Source: Planomicrobium sp. CPCC 101110 (lineage in GTDB: Bacteria; Bacillota; Bacilli; Bacillales_A; Planococcaceae). From it: a DNA stretch of 64,000 bases. A program made the translations under genes and the position numbers. The notes below the pieces were generated by a model. That model saw nothing but the letters and a program-made list of their open reading frames with translations, did not search any database and was not told where the DNA came from. The stretch is taken from assembly GCF_007859395.1 (NCBI RefSeq), contig NZ_VOHD01000003.1, forward strand, positions 211,561-275,560, given 5' to 3'. Below are positions 7,219 through 16,306 of this stretch, one piece after another; the stretch's first letter is position 1, and each line of letters starts with the position of its first letter.

Positions 7219-8268
7219 TTAGATGACTTGAATCCGTCCGGCATTTTCGCTGGTAACGGTTCCGATAATGGCCGATTGCACATTTTTTTCAAGCAGATCA
7301 CGCTGGAGCGCTTCTGCTTCCGCCTCTGGAACGGAAATGAGCAGACCGCCTGAAGTGACGGCATCACATAGGATCAGGCGATCGATTTCGCTGACGCTGT
7401 CTGCGTAATCAATATCGCCGGCAAGCCATTTCAGGTTTTTGCGGGTTCCTCCCGGAATGACGTTTTGTTCTGCAAGCTCTTTGGCTTTTGAAAGAACAGG
7501 AACATCTTTGCTGGAGACCGTTACACCGACATTTCCGCCTTTTGCGACTTCCATCGTATGTCCGAGCAGGCCGAATCCGGTCACGTCGGTACATGCGTTA
7601 ACAGAATAGTTCTCCATGACTTCAGCGGCTGTTTTGTTCAGCGTCGCCATGACCGTCATCACTTCGTTCAAATCTTCTTCCGGCAGAATGCCTTGTTTGA
7701 TCGCTGTCGTCAAAATGCCGACGCCGATCGGCTTGGTCAAGATCAAGCGGTCGCCTGGCTGTGCGCCGGCGTTGGAACGAATTCTATCCGGATGGATTGT
7801 CCCGGTGACCGACAGACCGAATTTCGGCTCTTGGTCGTCGATAGAATGCCCGCCGACTAACGTAGCGCCCGATTCTTTCACTTTGTCGGAAGCGCCTGCC
7901 AAAATTTCGGCTAGAATGCTTTTATCCAAGGTATTGATCGGAAATGCGACGATATTCATGACGGTCAGCGGCTTGCCGCCCATCGCGTATACATCGCTCA
8001 GTGAGTTGGCAGCACCAATCTGGCCGAACATATAAGGGTCATCGACAATCGGGGTAAAGAAATCCAATGTCTGGACGAGTGCAACCTCGTCGCTGATTTT
8101 GTACACTCCTGCATCATCGGCTGTGTCCAGTCCGACAAGCAAGTTGGGGTCTTCTACATTTCTTGGTAAATGGCGCAGAACCTGCGCCAGGTCCTCAGGA
8201 CCAATTTTGCAGCCTCAACCACCTTTAGTAGATAAAGAAGTTAAACGTACCATTTCTTTTTCTGCCAT
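7219..8268 (-). CDS. selD: Selenide, water dikinase SelD (itself a selenoprotein)
   Basis: 349 aa from ATG 8268 (AAGGAGAG upstream) if the in-frame TGA at 8217-8215 is read as Sec, residue 18. The motif is T-K-G-G-U-G-C-K-I, the SelD catalytic loop where other species have Cys or Sec. SelD makes selenophosphate from selenide and ATP and supplies SelA. After it come LLVGLDTADDAGVYKI (ATP/Mg Asp), GGHSIDDQEP and VTGFGLLGH, all SelD hallmarks. Without recoding, ATG 8142 would start past the catalytic loop. Two perfect hairpins lie just behind the UGA. The glycosyltransferase gene ends 60 nt upstream on the same strand. Confidence 0.95.
8171..8202 (-). promoter_or_regulatory. Candidate SECIS region of selD: two adjacent perfect hairpins
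   Basis: On the minus strand, 15 nt after the UGA starts GGTCC-TGA-GGACC, followed at once by TGGCGCAG-GTT-CTGCGCCA. Either can hold the apical stem-loop that SelB reads. Both lie within coding sequence, so they are constrained by protein as well. Confidence 0.55.
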
Positions 8269-8328
8269 TTGTATTCTCTCCTTTTTTGTTCAATTGGGTG
8301 TTCGCAAAGACGATTGTGAAATCGGGAT

Positions 8329-9324
8329 TTATGTCAAAACACTTCTGTATATAGCCAGCAGTGCCTCGGCTTCCTTGATGCCTGAATGGTGTTCGGCAAT
8401 ATGTTCTTTTGCCTGGAGACCCAGTTTTTCCCTCACTTCATAATTATTCATCAGTGATTCGGCATAAGCAAGAAATTCGGTCTCGTTGCTGTACAAAAAT
8501 CCGTTTTCTTCATTAGAGACGATGCTGCTGTTTCCAGGAATGTCGGAGACAAGAACAGGACGCCCATAGCCCATCGCCTCCAAAATGGCGGCTGGCTGCC
8601 CTTCGGAAAGGGAAGTGTTCAATACCGCATCGGCTTGCTGATAAAGCGGGCCCATAAGCGGATGGGGTACTGCCCCAAGATACCGGACCCAATCTTTATG
8701 CTGCTCGACCAAGCCTTCGACAAGTTCTCCCTCGGCTTCTTCCAGAACCGGCCCTGCAAGCCAAAGGCGGAGGTGCGGGTAGCTGGCGTGCAGCTTCTCG
8801 AGCATACCGATCGCGGCAGGAACATTTTTCACTTTCCGTATGCCTGCCGGCAACACAAACAAAAATGTATCCGGCTCTTTTTCTGCAAGAGAATCGGCGG
8901 ATGAAAATTCGCTATTTCCTTGGGCAATTGCATAAATCTTGTCCGCAAGGAAAGGGGCTTCCTGGATCAATATCAGTTTCGCCTTTTCATCGAACACATG
9001 GATGGCTGCGGCTCCTTTCAAAGCGGCAAGGACGTCCCGGCGTTTTTCCGGTTGGAACAAATCCACATTCAGATCCGTGCCGGTCATTGTCACTATATAG
9101 CGAGCAGGCGGTTCAGCCAGCTGTTCCATGAATTTGTAGAGGCGGTGGGCATGGAACCCGTGGACAAGATCGGCATCCGGCAGCCGGACGGGAACCGGCT
9201 CATCGGTGGAAGAGATGATTTCCGTGCGGACGCCAAGTTTCCCTAGGTTCGCCGCAATCCGTTCCACAGTTACGGTATTGCCGCGCGGCTGGGGATAATT
9301 TGGCGAAACAAGTACAATCTTCAT
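8329..9324 (-). CDS. GT4 glycosyltransferase, candidate SenB-like selenosugar synthase
   Basis: 331 aa, no signal peptide. GT-B fold: N-terminal KIVLVSPNYPQPRGN, then HGFHAHR and TMTGTDLNVD, and the C-terminal GT4 donor site SLSEGQPAAILEAMGYGRP with the E-x7-E pattern. The H-A-x-R and T-G-T-D-L elements resemble SenB, the glycosyltransferase that uses selenophosphate and a UDP-sugar to make a selenosugar in selenoneine biosynthesis. It lies 60 nt upstream of selD on the same strand with no terminator between, so its partner is the selenophosphate-making enzyme. No senA-like gene is in the window. An ordinary GT4 glycosyltransferase remains possible. Confidence 0.7.
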   Translation of the reverse strand: MKIVLVSPNYPQPRGNTVTVERIAANLGKLGVRTEIISSTDEPVPVRLPDADLVHGFHAHRLYKFMEQLAEPPARYIVTMTGTDLNVDLFQPEKRRDVLAALKGAAAIHVFDEKAKLILIQEAPFLADKIYAIAQGNSEFSSADSLAEKEPDTFLFVLPAGIRKVKNVPAAIGMLEKLHASYPHLRLWLAGPVLEEAEGELVEGLVEQHKDWVRYLGAVPHPLMGPLYQQADAVLNTSLSEGQPAAILEAMGYGRPVLVSDIPGNSSIVSNEENGFLYSNETEFLAYAESLMNNYEVREKLGLQAKEHIAEHHSGIKEAEALLAIYRSVLT

Positions 9325-9472
9325 ATAATTTCAATCCTTCGGTGACTCGATTTGTTGAGACTTTGGCCAGGAATGGATAAAAATAAACTCCTTCATTAAT
9401 TATCATGAAACTAGACTAATTTGTCACTTATCTTGCCTCTCTTGGAAGAAAGAAAAACAGGATGCAAAAAAT

Positions 9473-9498
9473 AAAAAAAGCCGTCAAAGACGGCTTTT
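9473..9498 (-). terminator. Terminator after tRNA-Sec
   Basis: AAAAAGCCGTC-AAA-GACGGCTTTT; on the minus strand the stem is followed by a T-run. Lies 14 nt beyond the tRNA 3' end. Confidence 0.8.
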
Positions 9499-9511
9499 GG
9501 TTTTCTATGTA

Positions 9512-9608
9512 TGGCGGGACTGTGTGGGAATCGAACCCACCGAGCCTGGCACGCAGGCCCCTCAGGGTTTTGAAGACCCAGGAGGACACCAGTCACCCAA
9601 CCAACCCC
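9512..9608 (-). tRNA. selC: tRNA-Sec (UCA anticodon)
   Basis: 97 nt on the minus strand, with encoded CCA. Anticodon loop CTTCAAA contains UCA. The T arm GTGGG-TTCGATT-CCCAC is perfect, and the long variable arm (GCCTG/CAGGC core) is typical of tRNA-Sec. The acceptor 3' strand is ACAGTCCC with discriminator G. The best 5' partner, GGGGTTGG, gives six or seven of eight pairs including two G-U, so the stem is weaker than usual. The anticodon stem has four good pairs plus a T-T. Divergent from selB, 141 nt away. Function is well supported by the sel genes around it. Confidence 0.9.
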
Positions 9609-9749
9609 ATATTCAAGCAAAGATAAGTTTATACCGAAAAAAAGAGAACCGCAAGCCCTTTGCTCAGAGGAAGAGGGCAAAGAGCTTGAAACCGTTCGGC
9701 GCGAAGATTAAAGTAAAGGTACCATCAATCAAAGAAAGCATGTGAGAAA

Positions 9750-11657
9750 ATGAGCGATACGTATTTTACGATTGGAATGGCGGGGCATATCGACCACGGG
9801 AAAACGACGTTGACAAAAGCGTTGACGAATGTCGATACAGACCGCCTGAAAGAAGAAAAAGAGCGCGGAATTTCCATAGAACTCGGTTATGCACCGCTGC
9901 AGACGGAAAACGGGGCGCATGTATCCATCGTTGATGTGCCGGGGCACGAACGGTTTATCCGGCAGATGATCGCCGGTGTAGCGGGAATCGATCTTGTTGT
10001 CTTAGTAGTGGCAGCGGACGAAGGAGTCATGCCGCAGACCGAGGAACATTTGGAGATTCTGCAATTTCTAGGCATTGAGCATTGCATCGTCGCCATCTCG
10101 AAAATCGATCGCGTTGATGAAGAAATGCTTGAACTGGTGACAGAGGATATTCGTGACCGGCTAGAAGGGACCATTTTTGACGGGGCCCCGTACGTTCTGG
10201 TCGACAGCATTTCCGGCAAAGGCATCGAACAATTGAAGGAAACGATTTTTGGCCAATTGAAAAAAGTGAAGTTCCGTGACGCCTATGGTTCGTTCCGTCT
10301 CCCAATCGACCAAGTATTCACCGTCCAAGGGCAAGGCACAGTCATCAGAGGAACGATTTACGAAGGTGTCGTCCAAAAAGGCAGCCAATTGACGCTGTTG
10401 CCTAAAGGGCAAAAGGTGAAAGCGCGCCAAATCCAGGTGCATCACAAGGAACAGGACCAAGCACGGGCAGGGCAGCGGACCGCGATAAATCTCGGCGGCG
10501 TGGACAAGGACGAAATCAGCCGGGGAGATGTGCTTGTGGCATCAGATCATTTTTTGGTCACTGATACGATAGATGTCGCGATGCAGCTGATCAATGAAAA
10601 ATTCTCGCCGATCAAGCAACGGGCTCCTGTGAAGGTCCATGTTGGAACTTCCGAAGTGATGGGCAAAATCGTCTTTTTTGACCGGAACGAACTGGAACAG
10701 ACACAAGAAGAAGTGCTGTGCCAAATCCGTTTGGACGAAGAAGTGGTGGTCCGCCGCGGCGACCGGTTCATTTTGCGGCGGCCGACTCCAGTCGAAACGC
10801 TGGGAGGGGGGTGGGTCATCCAGCCCAAAGGCGGCAAATACCGTTTTGGCGAAGAAACGATCAACATGCTTCGTGATATGAAAGAAGGCACGCCAAGCGA
10901 TTTGATCGAAGACGTGTTGGCGAAACAAATTCTGCTGGATGCCGAGCAATTGATCCAGCAAACCTCACTTGATGAAGGGGTGCTGCGGGAAACCCTTGCA
11001 GAAGGCATTGGGCAGGAAACCATACTGGAAGTCTCTTCCGGCAAGTACAGCTTGTCAAAGACGTTCATCAAACTGAAAGATGAGATTGCGGGCCGCCTGC
11101 AGGCTTTCCATGAGGAATTGCCAATGCGCATCGGAATGAGCAAAGCGGAGCTGGTGCAGACGTTCAGCAGCGCATACCCGAAACCGTTCATCGAGTATTC
11201 GCTGGAAAAGATGGCAGAACAGGGTGATGTGAGAAAAGCGGAGCAGTTTATGGCGCTCGGCAACTTCGAGCCGCATCTGCCAAAGCAGTGGAAGACGCGG
11301 ATGGAAGGGATCGTGGCAGCCATTGAAAAAGACGGCGTGCAAGTGAAGAAGTGGGCCGATTATATAGCCGGCACTCCAATTCCGAAAGCCGATCTGTCCG
11401 AATTGGAGGCTTTTCTGATTCATACAAAACAAGCCTACCGCTTTATGGAAGATACGCTTATCCACCGGTCGGCTGTTGAAGCGGCGGTCATAAAACTGCA
11501 GGCGGAGACGGAGGCGGAATTCGGGTTGAAAGAGGCGAAGGATTCGCTGGACCTTTCAAGAAAATACTTGATCCCGTTTTTGGAGCTGCTTGATCAATTG
11601 AACATCACTGCGCGTGCCGAGGACAAACGGCGCTGGACGGCCAAAGCCGGGATGTGA
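9750..11657 (+). CDS. selB: Selenocysteine-specific elongation factor SelB
   Basis: 635 aa. EF-Tu-like GTPase domain: P-loop [10 protein letters not shown] (about residues 10-19), DVPGHERF, and SKID; then beta-barrel domains to about residue 340 and a C-terminal set of winged-helix repeats, which in SelB bind the SECIS hairpin. It delivers Sec-tRNA-Sec to UGA codons on the ribosome. ATG 9750 follows a weak TGTGAG site. Length is normal. selA begins 45 nt later, so the two form an operon; tRNA-Sec lies divergently just upstream. Confidence 0.97.
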   Translation: MSDTYFTIGMAGHIDHGKTTLTKALTNVDTDRLKEEKERGISIELGYAPLQTENGAHVSIVDVPGHERFIRQMIAGVAGIDLVVLVVAADEGVMPQTEEHLEILQFLGIEHCIVAISKIDRVDEEMLELVTEDIRDRLEGTIFDGAPYVLVDSISGKGIEQLKETIFGQLKKVKFRDAYGSFRLPIDQVFTVQGQGTVIRGTIYEGVVQKGSQLTLLPKGQKVKARQIQVHHKEQDQARAGQRTAINLGGVDKDEISRGDVLVASDHFLVTDTIDVAMQLINEKFSPIKQRAPVKVHVGTSEVMGKIVFFDRNELEQTQEEVLCQIRLDEEVVVRRGDRFILRRPTPVETLGGGWVIQPKGGKYRFGEETINMLRDMKEGTPSDLIEDVLAKQILLDAEQLIQQTSLDEGVLRETLAEGIGQETILEVSSGKYSLSKTFIKLKDEIAGRLQAFHEELPMRIGMSKAELVQTFSSAYPKPFIEYSLEKMAEQGDVRKAEQFMALGNFEPHLPKQWKTRMEGIVAAIEKDGVQVKKWADYIAGTPIPKADLSELEAFLIHTKQAYRFMEDTLIHRSAVEAAVIKLQAETEAEFGLKEAKDSLDLSRKYLIPFLELLDQLNITARAEDKRRWTAKAGM

Positions 11658-11702
11658 AAAATCTAACGGCAACCCATTTGCCGGAAAAGGGAGGAAGATA
11701 GG

Positions 11703-13112
11703 ATGAAAGAGTATTTGCGCCAAATTCCGCCCATTCATGAACTGCAAAAGGATGCCCGCTTTGAAGGTGTAATGGAGACCTACAGCTTGAACCATCAGCA
11801 AGCCACAAAGTTCGTTCAAGAGGAAATCAGCACCTTGCGGAACTTGCTGTTGGAAGGCAAACTGGACATTTCGCCAGCGGATGCAAACTTTGCTGCGCTG
11901 ATTTTTGGCGGCATCGAAAAAAAGGCGGGAACATGGCAGGAAGATCGCTTGAAGCAAGTGATCAACGGGACCGGTACGGTTTTGCACACCAATTTGGGGA
12001 GGGCGCGCCTCAGCAGCCGGGCGGTAGAGCATGTGGTCAAATCGGCGCGCAACTATTCGAATCTGGAATACCGGATTTCAGAGGGGAAACGCGGTTCCCG
12101 GCATGATATTATAGAGGATTTGTTAAAAGAAGCGACCGGTGCAGAAGCGGCAATGGTCGTTAACAATAACGCGGCGGCAGTGTTCCTTGTATTAAGTGCC
12201 TTAGCCAAACACAAAGAAGTGATTGTTTCCCGGGGACAGCTGGTAGAAATCGGCGGTTCCTTCCGTGTGTCTTCCATTATGGAAGAAAGCGGAGCCCGAT
12301 TGGTGGAAGTCGGTACGACCAACAAAACGCATTTGTTTGATTACGAAAAAGCGTTCACTGAAGAAACAGCCATGATCATGAAAGTCCATACAAGCAATTT
12401 CCTGATGGTAGGATTTACTGAAACGGTAGAGACGGAAGAGCTTGTTGATCTCAAGAACAATCACGATGGTGTAGTGTTGTACGAAGACCTTGGCAGCGGG
12501 GCTTTATATGATTTTAAGAAGCATGGAATCGGTGATGAACCGCTTGTCCGGGAAGTGATCCAGTCCGGTGTCGACATTGTTTCCTTCAGCGGGGACAAGC
12601 TGCTCGGCGGCCCGCAGGCGGGCATCATAGCCGGGAAAAAAGCAATCATCGACCAGTTGAAAAAGCACCAATTGGCGCGGGTGCTAAGAGTGGATAAACT
12701 GACGTTTGCGGCGCTGGAGGAAACCTTGAAAGCATATCTTTCTGGAGAAGAAGCCATCATGGAATTGCCTACAGTAAGGGATGTTGTCCGGCCGCTTGAA
12801 TCGATCAAACAGCAGGCGGAAGTTTTCATGAAGGAAATGGGCGGGCAAACGGAAGGATACAGCATTGAACTGAAGGAAAGCACCTCCCAAATAGGCGGCG
12901 GTACGATGCCTGGTGTCGAGCTTCCTACATATATAGCGGCTGTTTCGCATGCCCGGTATTCCGCACAGGAACTCGCAGAAAAACTTCGCAGTTGCCGTCC
13001 AGCTGTCATTGCCAGAATCCAAGACGAGCGGGTCTGCATTGACTTCCGTACAATTGATCAAGACGAACTGCCAATTGTCGTGGAAAGTTTCATGGAAATC
13101 TATCGGGCATAA
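11703..13112 (+). CDS. selA: L-seryl-tRNA(Sec) selenium transferase SelA
   Basis: 469 aa. A PLP enzyme that converts Ser-tRNA-Sec to Sec-tRNA-Sec with selenophosphate. The Schiff-base lysine is Lys299 in SGDKLLGGPQAG; NGTGTVLHTNLGRA near residue 95 and EDLGSGAL before the lysine are SelA signatures. ATG 11703 has GGGAGGAAGATAGG before it. It follows selB in the same operon, and the selenoprotein gene at 13227 comes next after a 114-nt gap. Length and motifs are complete. Confidence 0.97.
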   Translation: MKEYLRQIPPIHELQKDARFEGVMETYSLNHQQATKFVQEEISTLRNLLLEGKLDISPADANFAALIFGGIEKKAGTWQEDRLKQVINGTGTVLHTNLGRARLSSRAVEHVVKSARNYSNLEYRISEGKRGSRHDIIEDLLKEATGAEAAMVVNNNAAAVFLVLSALAKHKEVIVSRGQLVEIGGSFRVSSIMEESGARLVEVGTTNKTHLFDYEKAFTEETAMIMKVHTSNFLMVGFTETVETEELVDLKNNHDGVVLYEDLGSGALYDFKKHGIGDEPLVREVIQSGVDIVSFSGDKLLGGPQAGIIAGKKAIIDQLKKHQLARVLRVDKLTFAALEETLKAYLSGEEAIMELPTVRDVVRPLESIKQQAEVFMKEMGGQTEGYSIELKESTSQIGGGTMPGVELPTYIAAVSHARYSAQELAEKLRSCRPAVIARIQDERVCIDFRTIDQDELPIVVESFMEIYRA

Positions 13113-13226
13113 CATTGCTGATCCTATGTGGAAATCTTTTCAAGGGTTAAGAAACAGGGATTTTAATGGCACATGTAGAATAACCAGTAGAAAGAAAATT
13201 TTTTCATGTAAAAAGGAGGACCAGCT

Positions 13227-13982
13227 ATGTTACTGGAAAAAATGCAAGACATCCAATTGAATGACCTGGAAGGCAACAAAGTTTCCATCAGCGATTTCCG
13301 GGGGAAAAACACGCTTATTTTCATGTGGGCATCCTGGTGACGCTGCCGTGCCCAGCTGCCCGGGTGGCAGCAAGTGTACGAGAAATACAAAGATGCCGAT
13401 TTTGAAATTTTGTCGGTTGCCGCAGATGGCCAAGGGCCTGAAGTCGTCAAGCCGTATACAGAAGGAACCACCTTTAAGACAGTGGTCGACGAAAACAATG
13501 TTTTGATCAACCTGTTCGGCTTTAAAATGGTGCCGAATGGAATTTTCCTGGACGAAGAAGGAACAATCCGGATGATCAAAGAAGGATTCAAGCTGGACCA
13601 TCCGGAAAATATCAAGGCGGTCGAACAGCTGATCCGCAAAGAAGTGGAAAAAGTCGAGTTTGGCGGCGACAGCCCGAAAAGCGGCCAGCCGGATTTGCAG
13701 CAGCAATTGGCCCAGACCAAATACAAGCTGGGCATGGAATACGCCAAACAAGGCCGCAATGATGAGGCATTGAAAGAGCTTGATGATGCATGCCTGCTGG
13801 ATCCGGATAATTTCACCATCCGCAAACAGCGCTGGTATATCCGTTTTCCGGAGAAATTCAGTCCGGAGATTGAGTTTGAATGGCAGCAGGGTCAGCTTGA
13901 AAGGGAGAAAGAGGAGGAAGAGCGTCACCGGAACCAGGGGCTGGTCTGCGGACCGGATGGCTGTTTTTTGCCGAGCACATGA
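13227..13982 (+). CDS. TlpA/AhpC-like redoxin selenoprotein with C-terminal TPR
   Basis: 251 aa from ATG 13227 (AAGGAGG upstream) with TGA at 13338-13340 read as Sec38. The N-terminal half is a TlpA/AhpC-TSA redoxin: LNDLEGNKVSISDFRGK, then FMWASW-U-R-C-R-AQLP, and the cis-Pro region MVPNGIFLDEEG. The motif has one residue between Sec and Cys (U-x-C), not the usual two. Residues about 158-200 form a TPR-like pair of helices (KYKLGMEYAKQGRNDEALKE), and the tail has VCGPDGC. No signal peptide, so cytoplasmic. Lies downstream of selBA. Peroxidase or disulfide reductase activity is possible; the TPR suggests a protein partner. Confidence 0.88.
13342..13371 (+). promoter_or_regulatory. Candidate SECIS hairpin (redoxin)
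   Basis: GCTGCC two bases after the UGA pairs with GGCAGC, enclosing an 18-nt region with possible inner G-C pairs. Placement fits a bacterial SECIS. Fold drawn by eye. Confidence 0.45.
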
Positions 13983-13983
13983 A

Positions 13984-14014
13984 GAAAGGGCCAATTTTCG
14001 GCCCTTTTCTTTTC
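13984..14014 (+). terminator. Terminator after the redoxin gene
   Basis: AAAGGGCC and GGCCCTTTT around a short loop, then a T-rich tail, immediately after the stop codon. Confidence 0.85.
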
Positions 14015-14061
14015 ATTTAACAACGAATAAGCATACATAAGAGGGAGATGAAAGAAAGCCG

Positions 14062-15048
14062 ATGAAACCAAAAGTATTTATTTCTGCGCCGATTCCGAAA
14101 AAAGTGGAAGACTATATCGCACAGCATTGCGACTACCGAATATGGGATAAAAAAGAACCGATTCCACCTGAAATCCTTGCACGGGAAGTGGCGGATGTAA
14201 AAGGGCTGATAACCAAAAAAGGGGCCATCAATAAAGAATTTCTTTCCCAAGCGCCTCATTTGAAAGTGGTCAGCACCATATCCGTGGGCTATGACTCTTT
14301 TGATATTGAAGCGATGAGGGAAAGAAACGTGCTGGGCACCCATACGCCTTTCGTTTTGGACGAAACGGTCGCGGATTTGGTGTTCGGTTTGATATTGTCA
14401 GCGGCCCGAAGATTGCCGGAACTTGACCGCTGGGTAAAAGAAGGCAATTGGGGCAAAGAGAAGGACTCCGAACGGAATTTCGGGGTGGATGTCCATCACA
14501 CGACGCTCGGCATCATCGGGATGGGCAGAATCGGGGAGAAAATCGCCAGAAGAGCCGCATTAGGATTTGAGATGGACGTCCTGTACAACAGCAATTCTAG
14601 AAAGCCGGAAGCGGAAGAGAAATATGGCGCCCGTTACAGCGAAGTCGATGAATTGCTTGCCTCGTCCGATTTTGTAGTAGTGATGCTTCCTTTGACACAG
14701 GAAACGCACCATATTATAGGAGAGAAGCAATTCGGTTTGATGAAACCGAACGCTATCTTCATCAATTGCGCTAGAGGGCAAGTTGTAGACGAGAAGGCTT
14801 TGGTCCGTGCGCTCCAGGAGAAAAAAATACGCGGAGCGGGACTTGATGTTTTTGAAGTGGAACCGGTCGGGCAAGACAATCCGCTCCTGCAGATGGACAA
14901 TGTCGTTACCCTTCCCCATATCGGATCCGCGACACATAACACGCGGTTTGATATGGCGATGAGAGCGGCAGAAAACTTGGTTGCTGGCGTGACAGGGCAA
15001 GTGCCGCCTGATGTGGTAAAAGAGCTGAAGAGCTTGGCGGAGCTTTGA
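14062..15048 (+). CDS. D-isomer specific 2-hydroxyacid dehydrogenase (glyoxylate/hydroxypyruvate reductase type)
   Basis: 328 aa, ATG 14062 behind GAGGGAGATG. NAD(P)-binding motif GMGRIGEKIARR near residue 155, followed by the catalytic set of the family: Arg in NCARGQVVDE, Glu in DVFEVEPVG, and His in LPHIGSATHNTR. NAD(P)H-dependent reduction of 2-keto acids such as glyoxylate or hydroxypyruvate is the usual role. Monocistronic between two terminators. The basic residue after the dinucleotide fold would decide NADH or NADPH; not certain by eye. Confidence 0.9.
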   Translation: MKPKVFISAPIPKKVEDYIAQHCDYRIWDKKEPIPPEILAREVADVKGLITKKGAINKEFLSQAPHLKVVSTISVGYDSFDIEAMRERNVLGTHTPFVLDETVADLVFGLILSAARRLPELDRWVKEGNWGKEKDSERNFGVDVHHTTLGIIGMGRIGEKIARRAALGFEMDVLYNSNSRKPEAEEKYGARYSEVDELLASSDFVVVMLPLTQETHHIIGEKQFGLMKPNAIFINCARGQVVDEKALVRALQEKKIRGAGLDVFEVEPVGQDNPLLQMDNVVTLPHIGSATHNTRFDMAMRAAENLVAGVTGQVPPDVVKELKSLAEL

Positions 15049-15094
15049 ATGACAGCCGCTGTTGAATATGGAGGTTTTAAACGAAGCCAAAATG

Positions 15095-15126
15095 AAAACA
15101 CCGTTCATAAGGAATGGTGTTTTTGT
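15095..15126 (+). terminator. Bidirectional terminator
   Basis: AAAACACCGTTC pairs with GAATGGTGTTTTT; lies between the convergent dehydrogenase and metallophosphoesterase genes. Confidence 0.8.
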
Positions 15127-15158
15127 GTGCCGTTTTTTAGTTATCGGCGTTCGGCCGA

Positions 15159-16031
15159 TTAGGCGTTGGTCATATTGACAGCTTTGGCAGCCGGTTTTTT
15201 CGTGGCCGGAAGCAATGGGATCAAGTGCTTCATGTCAGCATCCGTCCCTAGCGGATCGACTCGCAGGCTGAAATGGTTGATGGCTTCTCCGATAACTTTC
15301 GCCTGTTCTTCCAGAAGCGGATCGGACAAATCGATGGAATCGATGGAAATCAGCGAATCCGATATATCGATAATACGCGCAGCCTGTTCATCCAATACAG
15401 CGGCAATTTGCAGGAACGTCCAGCGTTTTCGCAGAGCGATCGAATTATAGTGATTGTGGCCGTTGACGTAGAGGCCGGGGCCTTGTTTTTTCTGCAGAAT
15501 TTCCTGTACTTGGACATGCGGATGTATATAATGCATAGGCTCATGGGATTTAGCGGTTGTCGCATAGATAGGGTGATGGCCAAAGACGAGAAGCGGTGTT
15601 TCCCCGGAATATTCGACTACTGATTCCAGCCATTCCTGTTGGATCGGGTCAAGGATGCCTCCGCAATCGGTAAGGTCCTGTTCTCGTGTAGTATCCAGGA
15701 AAGCCAACATTGCAGTGTCTGTTTCAACCAAGTGAAAGCGCTGCTGCTGCGTGATGTCCAATACTTCCTTGCGCTTCAATCCATAAACGTCGTGGTTGCC
15801 AAGAACGTGGACAAACTGTTTTCCGTGGCGGCGAATGATCGAATAGATGTTTTCCAGTTCTTCTTCCGTGCCGTAATTTGTCAAATCCCCTATGGATACG
15901 TACAAATCTGCTGGTATTGAAAAAAACCGTTCCATGAACGTTTCATAAAATCCTTGGCGCGCACCTGCAATAAACTGGTTGTCTGTAGTCAATTCAGGGT
16001 AATGCAAATCACCGATTACTGCGATTCTCAT
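15159..16031 (-). CDS. Metallophosphoesterase (calcineurin-like)
   Basis: 290 aa. Dinuclear-metal motifs in order: GDLHYP (D-x-H), SIGDLTNYG (G-D), VLGNHDVYG (G-N-H-D), VFGHHPIY and NGHNHYNS (G-H-x-H). This combination marks calcineurin-like phosphoesterases such as Icc/CpdA. Substrate (cyclic nucleotide, phospholipid or nucleotide) cannot be set from sequence. No signal peptide; cytoplasmic. ATG 16031 follows GAAGGGAG. Single gene. Confidence 0.9.
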   Translation of the reverse strand: MRIAVIGDLHYPELTTDNQFIAGARQGFYETFMERFFSIPADLYVSIGDLTNYGTEEELENIYSIIRRHGKQFVHVLGNHDVYGLKRKEVLDITQQQRFHLVETDTAMLAFLDTTREQDLTDCGGILDPIQQEWLESVVEYSGETPLLVFGHHPIYATTAKSHEPMHYIHPHVQVQEILQKKQGPGLYVNGHNHYNSIALRKRWTFLQIAAVLDEQAARIIDISDSLISIDSIDLSDPLLEEQAKVIGEAINHFSLRVDPLGTDADMKHLIPLLPATKKPAAKAVNMTNA

Positions 16032-16212
16032 GTCTTTTCATTCTCCCTTCATCTCTGCGTTCATCCATAGTATCTCCGAAAATTGTTGAGGCACTATTAA
16101 GGCAGTATGAAGAATTGTGTAAATTCCTGTTCCGTAAAGAAATGAAGGAGGGTTTTCAGTGCTGGCAACAAAAGAATGCCCATAACAGTTGGAAAGATAG
16201 AGCATGGTTTTA

Positions 16213-16298
16213 ATGGTATGCAATGTTTTGTTTTTTCATTATAATATTGACTGAAATAAGTTATTTAATTAAAATTTATAAAAAATGGTATACAATTT
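16213..16298 (+). promoter_or_regulatory. Promoter with two GntR (FCD)-type operators
   Basis: A sigma-A promoter: TTGACT at 16247-16252, 17-nt spacer, TAAAAT at 16270-16275. Two matching sites flank it: ATGGTATGCAATG at 16213-16225 and ATGGTATACAATTT at 16285-16298. Both fit the T-G-G-T-A-T-n-C-A-A pattern typical of FadR/FCD GntR proteins. One lies upstream of -35, the other at the start site, so the regulator next door probably represses itself and the MmgE/PrpD gene. Confidence 0.7.
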
Positions 16299-16306
16299 AA
16301 AAAAGA

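Noticed and set aside
7219-8142. SelD starting at 8142
   Set aside because: It would lose the catalytic loop; an upstream ATG 8268 with a good ribosome site restores the complete enzyme through UGA.
13374-13982. A redoxin starting at 13374
   Set aside because: It begins after the active site; ATG 13227 with AAGGAGG gives the complete protein through UGA.
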